A stretch of DNA of 64,000 bases from Lethocerus indicus (taxonomy: Eukaryota; Arthropoda; Insecta; Hemiptera; Belostomatidae), in contig JACDQD010000005.1 in NCBI GenBank assembly GCA_019843655.1, positions 12,179,575-12,243,574 on the forward strand, in the 5' to 3' direction. How positions within the stretch are numbered: the stretch's first letter is position 1; each line of letters begins with the position of its first letter. Shown one piece after another: positions 61,058-64,000 of this stretch. The notes beneath the pieces were generated by a model. The model saw only the letters and a program-made list of their open reading frames with translations. It was not told the origin of the DNA and did no database searches. A program made the position numbers and the translations under genes.

Positions 61058-63488
61058 TCGTTTTAGAATCGTAATGAACTATCAGGAGCGCATTAATAGT
61101 GCATCATAGAGCTCTACAGCATTATCTAGATAGATGTCAACGATGTTAGTATGTAGTATTAATAGATGTAGAATGATGACATTAATTTGATACCATCTTT
61201 CAATATCGTTCTATTCTCGTAATATTTAATCACTATTAGAACAACCCATCGTGCGGTCTTATGTTCCCACTGGCATATTTGGGTATAAGCTAAACCAATT
61301 TCGGATTTTCACAATAGTCAGTAGCCTTCACTAAGTGACATAGTCATGGAATACAGTTTCTGTATTAGTACAAACAAAAATAGAAATAACAATTTCCATT
61401 TTTAAGAGTGCCCCCAATAGGAACAACGATGCTAACATCGCGCCCATATTGTGAGCAGTTCAGACAATGGCCTCAGATGGCTTATCGGGCTTTCGGAGAC
61501 GCCTCTTCTGCCTTTTACAGATGCATTTATTTATTGATAATTTTAACAATGTTTCACACCAAGTCATTATATATTTCTCACACTGGAGATAATTGCCAAT
61601 AGAGCGTTAAAATAAAATTATTTCCGTATCATATCCGAAATTTGCATAAACGGGACATTTTGTTGTCTTGAAAGTTGTTTGTTTGCAAGGGGTACAAATA
61701 TGTACCCCATGAAAAATAAGATAATATCCGGGAATTGAATTATCACACGTAGTACATGAGCTAAATAACGCAAACCATTACCTCTGTTCTGAATTATAAA
61801 ACAGTGAACATTAGGAGTACATATTGATTCAAAGTATAGAACGAGTTTCTCTAAAGAGGAATTAAAAGTCTAAAAAAATGGTTAAATGTGTCACGTACAT
61901 GCGTTTTGCTCTCATTGGGGACCCTTATGTGTAAAACTATTTCGAATAAAGTTAAGATTGAAATTCATTTCTACAAAATCGTCCTTGGCCTTCTTCGTGA
62001 GGGGATAGGTGATACTCATAATGATGAAAATAATAGTTGCCAATGATGAAATACTATCACGACCAACTACTAGGGCCTGTAACCTTCGGGATACATCTTC
62101 TGCGTTTTAACCATACAAAATCGCGGAAAATGCGCAAAACCGGACAAAATACAATAAATTTATTTATTTTTAAAAATAATAATGAAAAAACAAAACTCAT
62201 GTGTAAGCCTCATAAACTAATAACCTTATCATTGCTAAAGACTACACACTTGAACGAAAAAATAATGCATTTTAAGACATTACTACATATAAAACTACTT
62301 CGTAAAAAATTACAACTTCTAAAAGTAATCGTATTGGGGAGATTCCTTCGAAAATAAGAGAAAAGTTTTCATGTGATGTATCTGTTAGTTTCTATCTCAA
62401 TGTATCTGATTAAACTACTTTCGGATGTAATGAAGTTGTTCAATTTGTTATCTAAATTTGCATTAAAGAAAAATCCGAAGTGACATTACCTAATTCAAAT
62501 ATTTTCTACCCCCTAGCGCGAGTTACAATTTTGTATCAGCACTGACGAAAATTTTGCGATTCATTGGCAAAGATTGACAATATTCCGAGCCCCTGCAGAT
62601 TACTCATGTTGTTTGTAGCAAAAGCGACGAATTCAATTCAAATCTGTAAGTAATAAACGAATAAAAATTTGAGCAGTGTGATTTTGGATAGTAGCGGTGC
62701 AGCGATGGTGTTGACAAGATCGTTAAAGAAACTCTACAGACGGTGGCGAGAAGCCGTTGTCTATAGGTTTAGAATATAACCGGAGGGAAGAAGAAGGCGC
62801 AAAAACGTAAGAAATGGTTCTTCGAACCCTCTCGGAACCATCAAACGCACACACATACACGCCAGAACTTTTAATAAATTCGGAGGTGAATCACATTCAG
62901 CAGACAGCTTAGCTCTCCTTATTTTGTTGGCTTCCATTCTTCTTCTTTTTCTTTTCCCTAAATACAGTGACAACGTTTTTCGTTTAAAAAGTACGGTTAG
63001 GGACGTTTCCGCCGGATGGAATTCAAGATTTGTCGTCCACACAGCTGTCCGGTTACTGACTCATCCGAACAAGTTCGGAATAAACGGAGAGAACTCTGTC
63101 GGAAACATCGACTGAATGGATTCACGAGATAAACACTCAAGGGATACAACGGCAATAAGAGCCTTACAGATATTACATCCAAATGGGAAACACGTTTTCA
63201 ATTCTCAGAATTAATTCGAGTTTTTTTTCTTCAATGATTTCGTCTACCAGGTACTTCTGTCGTTAACTTATGAAACTATGTTTTCACTTATTTAAATTAC
63301 GTTTTTTGTATTCTTAAAACCATGAGGAGCTATTCTGATTTTAAGGAAATACCAACTATGGACTTTATGGTGAGTCACTCCATAATTAAAAAAACATACA
63401 GCATTAAAAGAAAAAGCAGTATTGTTTATTAAAATAAATTCCAAAACGAAATATCGTATATCCGCCGTGAGTATTTCTCAATTTTTAC
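61053..63488. other. Interval between the knirps-family gene and the transferrin-like exon
   Basis: AT-rich. Contains a perfect hairpin GGGGTACA-AATA-TGTACCCC (61689-61708). A 106-residue plus frame (62037-62357) is Lys/Leu-rich without domain. On the minus strand I looked for the transferrin lobe continuation (a block rich in Cys around a CM pattern) and did not find it. A plus-strand ATG at 63321 followed 48 nt later by GTGAGT was noted but is too short to call. Confidence 0.45.
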
Positions 63489-63596
63489 ACATTTTTCAAG
63501 TTCAGGATCAGAGGTAACACAAAGAGTCATAGTTTCTACATGGCACTTCTGTATCTGTTTACTTTCTTCCAATGCCATAAGTTGTTCCACCACATC
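63489..63596 (-). CDS. Transferrin-like exon (Tsf2/melanotransferrin type), partial
   Basis: Read on the minus strand, a 3' splice site (TGTGTTTAG) precedes 108 nt, exactly 36 codons. They begin DVVEQLMALEES and end TLCVTSDPELEKC, with a possible donor GTAAAA at 63488. The pattern LCVxSDPExEKC matches the start of a transferrin lobe, and the residues before it fit the inter-lobe linker (..YVxALExL..). Insect transferrin 2 proteins carry nearly this wording. The expected continuation was not found on the minus strand down to 61 kb. Reading through the donor gives 19 more residues and a TAA at 63429-63431 that overlaps an AATAAA, so this may be a fragment or a truncated isoform. Confidence 0.55.
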
Positions 63597-63765
63597 CTAA
63601 ACACAAAGTATTATCTTAAAAACTATACTTGAATACCATTGATATTCTGACATAATAAGAAATTATTGAAAATAAATGTAAAACATAACTGTAATAATAA
63701 ATTGAAGCATCATAATCATAATGCCCCCCCATTTCAAAAATAATACTTAGGAATAGGAGTGTTAC

Positions 63766-63817
63766 CTGGAAAAGCAGGTTATAACGAGGGACATTCAAAA
63801 ATATTGAATGTCTCATA
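63766..63817 (-). CDS. Possible upstream exon of the transferrin-like gene
   Basis: On the minus strand CTTCTTTTCTTCAG precedes a 52-nt stretch ending TTCCAG with donor GTAACA. In the frame that joins the next exon in phase it reads MRHSIFLNVPRYNLLFQ. The end NLLFQ followed by D resembles the transferrin motif xLLFxDA. However, the joined product would lack the usual 20 or so linker residues, and much of the exon is a 9-bp palindrome (63790-63812). Treat as tentative. Confidence 0.3.
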
Positions 63818-63836
63818 CTGAAGAAAAGAAGACGAT

Positions 63837-63921
63837 GTCTGAGATGATGTTGAGTAGCCCAAAACTAAACAAACATCACTTTACAACACAAAGAAGACTG
63901 TTGCAGCCATTCAAACCAAAG
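63837..63921 (+). CDS. Possible first coding exon of an unrecognised plus-strand gene
   Basis: An ATG opens 28 codons (MSEMMLSSPKLNKHHF then TTQRRLLQPFKPK) and ends at a donor-like AAG|GTATGA. The basic, Ser/Pro-containing sequence does not look like repeat-derived noise, but I do not recognise the protein. An acceptor-like GTTGCAG ends at 63960 and stays open to the window edge, but the implied intron of 39 nt is too short to trust. The gene, if real, continues to the right of the window. Confidence 0.22.
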
Positions 63922-64000
63922 GTATGATACACCCACATTACTATTAGATATAAGTTGCAGGAATGTTCATACTCCAATAAGAACTATTCTGAGGGTGATG

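Noticed and set aside
63321..63370. Short plus-strand ATG frame ending at GTGAGT
   Set aside because: Sixteen codons only, no recognisable sequence and no partner exon; chance is likely.
1..64000. CRISPR array, rRNA, phage or operon structure
   Set aside because: No regularly spaced repeats, no rRNA-like blocks and no close-packed coding frames; the sequence is eukaryotic in every respect.

Overview
The window looks like nuclear DNA of an insect (at least an arthropod). It is AT-rich with GC-richer patches and holds many (TA)n microsatellites, very few long open frames and relics of animal transposons. The one unmistakable gene is a knirps-family nuclear receptor, a family known from arthropods. 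No bacterial-style operon, rRNA, tRNA or CRISPR array was seen.

Layout. From 1 to about 39 kb there is no gene I can support: AT-rich non-coding DNA broken by GC-rich blocks (about 8.6-9.06, 9.7-10.2, 24.3-24.8 and 31.1-31.6 kb), a homeodomain-site-rich stretch near 18.7-19.1 kb, a GAGA tract near 6.3 kb and a worn non-LTR retrotransposon fragment at 19.65-19.82 kb. This is what a gene desert around a developmental transcription factor usually looks like, and the blocks are candidate enhancers by inference only. At 39.23-40.06 kb sits an internally deleted piggyBac-like element bounded by TTAA. Just beyond it (40.24-40.60 kb) and again at 42.96-43.41 kb are two ATG-free stretches that look like 5' non-coding first exons ending in strong splice donors. 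A foldback repeat lies at 53.90-54.06 kb.

The knirps-family gene occupies 57792-59608 on the plus strand: a 78-nt coding exon, an 860-nt intron and a large terminal exon, giving 318 residues. Its ATG directly follows a good 3' splice site, so the 5' UTR is probably spliced from further upstream. The exon-like stretches at 40.6 and 43.4 kb are candidates for that leader. The 3' UTR runs to about 60.9 kb and carries an early polyadenylation signal at the foot of a hairpin, a (TA)n tract and several later AATAAA signals.

Near the right edge, on the minus strand, a 36-codon exon (63489-63596) resembles the inter-lobe part of an insect transferrin (Tsf2/melanotransferrin type). Its expected downstream exons were not found, so it may be a fragment. 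A small plus-strand exon candidate lies at 63837-63921. All calls come from reading the sequence; no alignment or database search was run.
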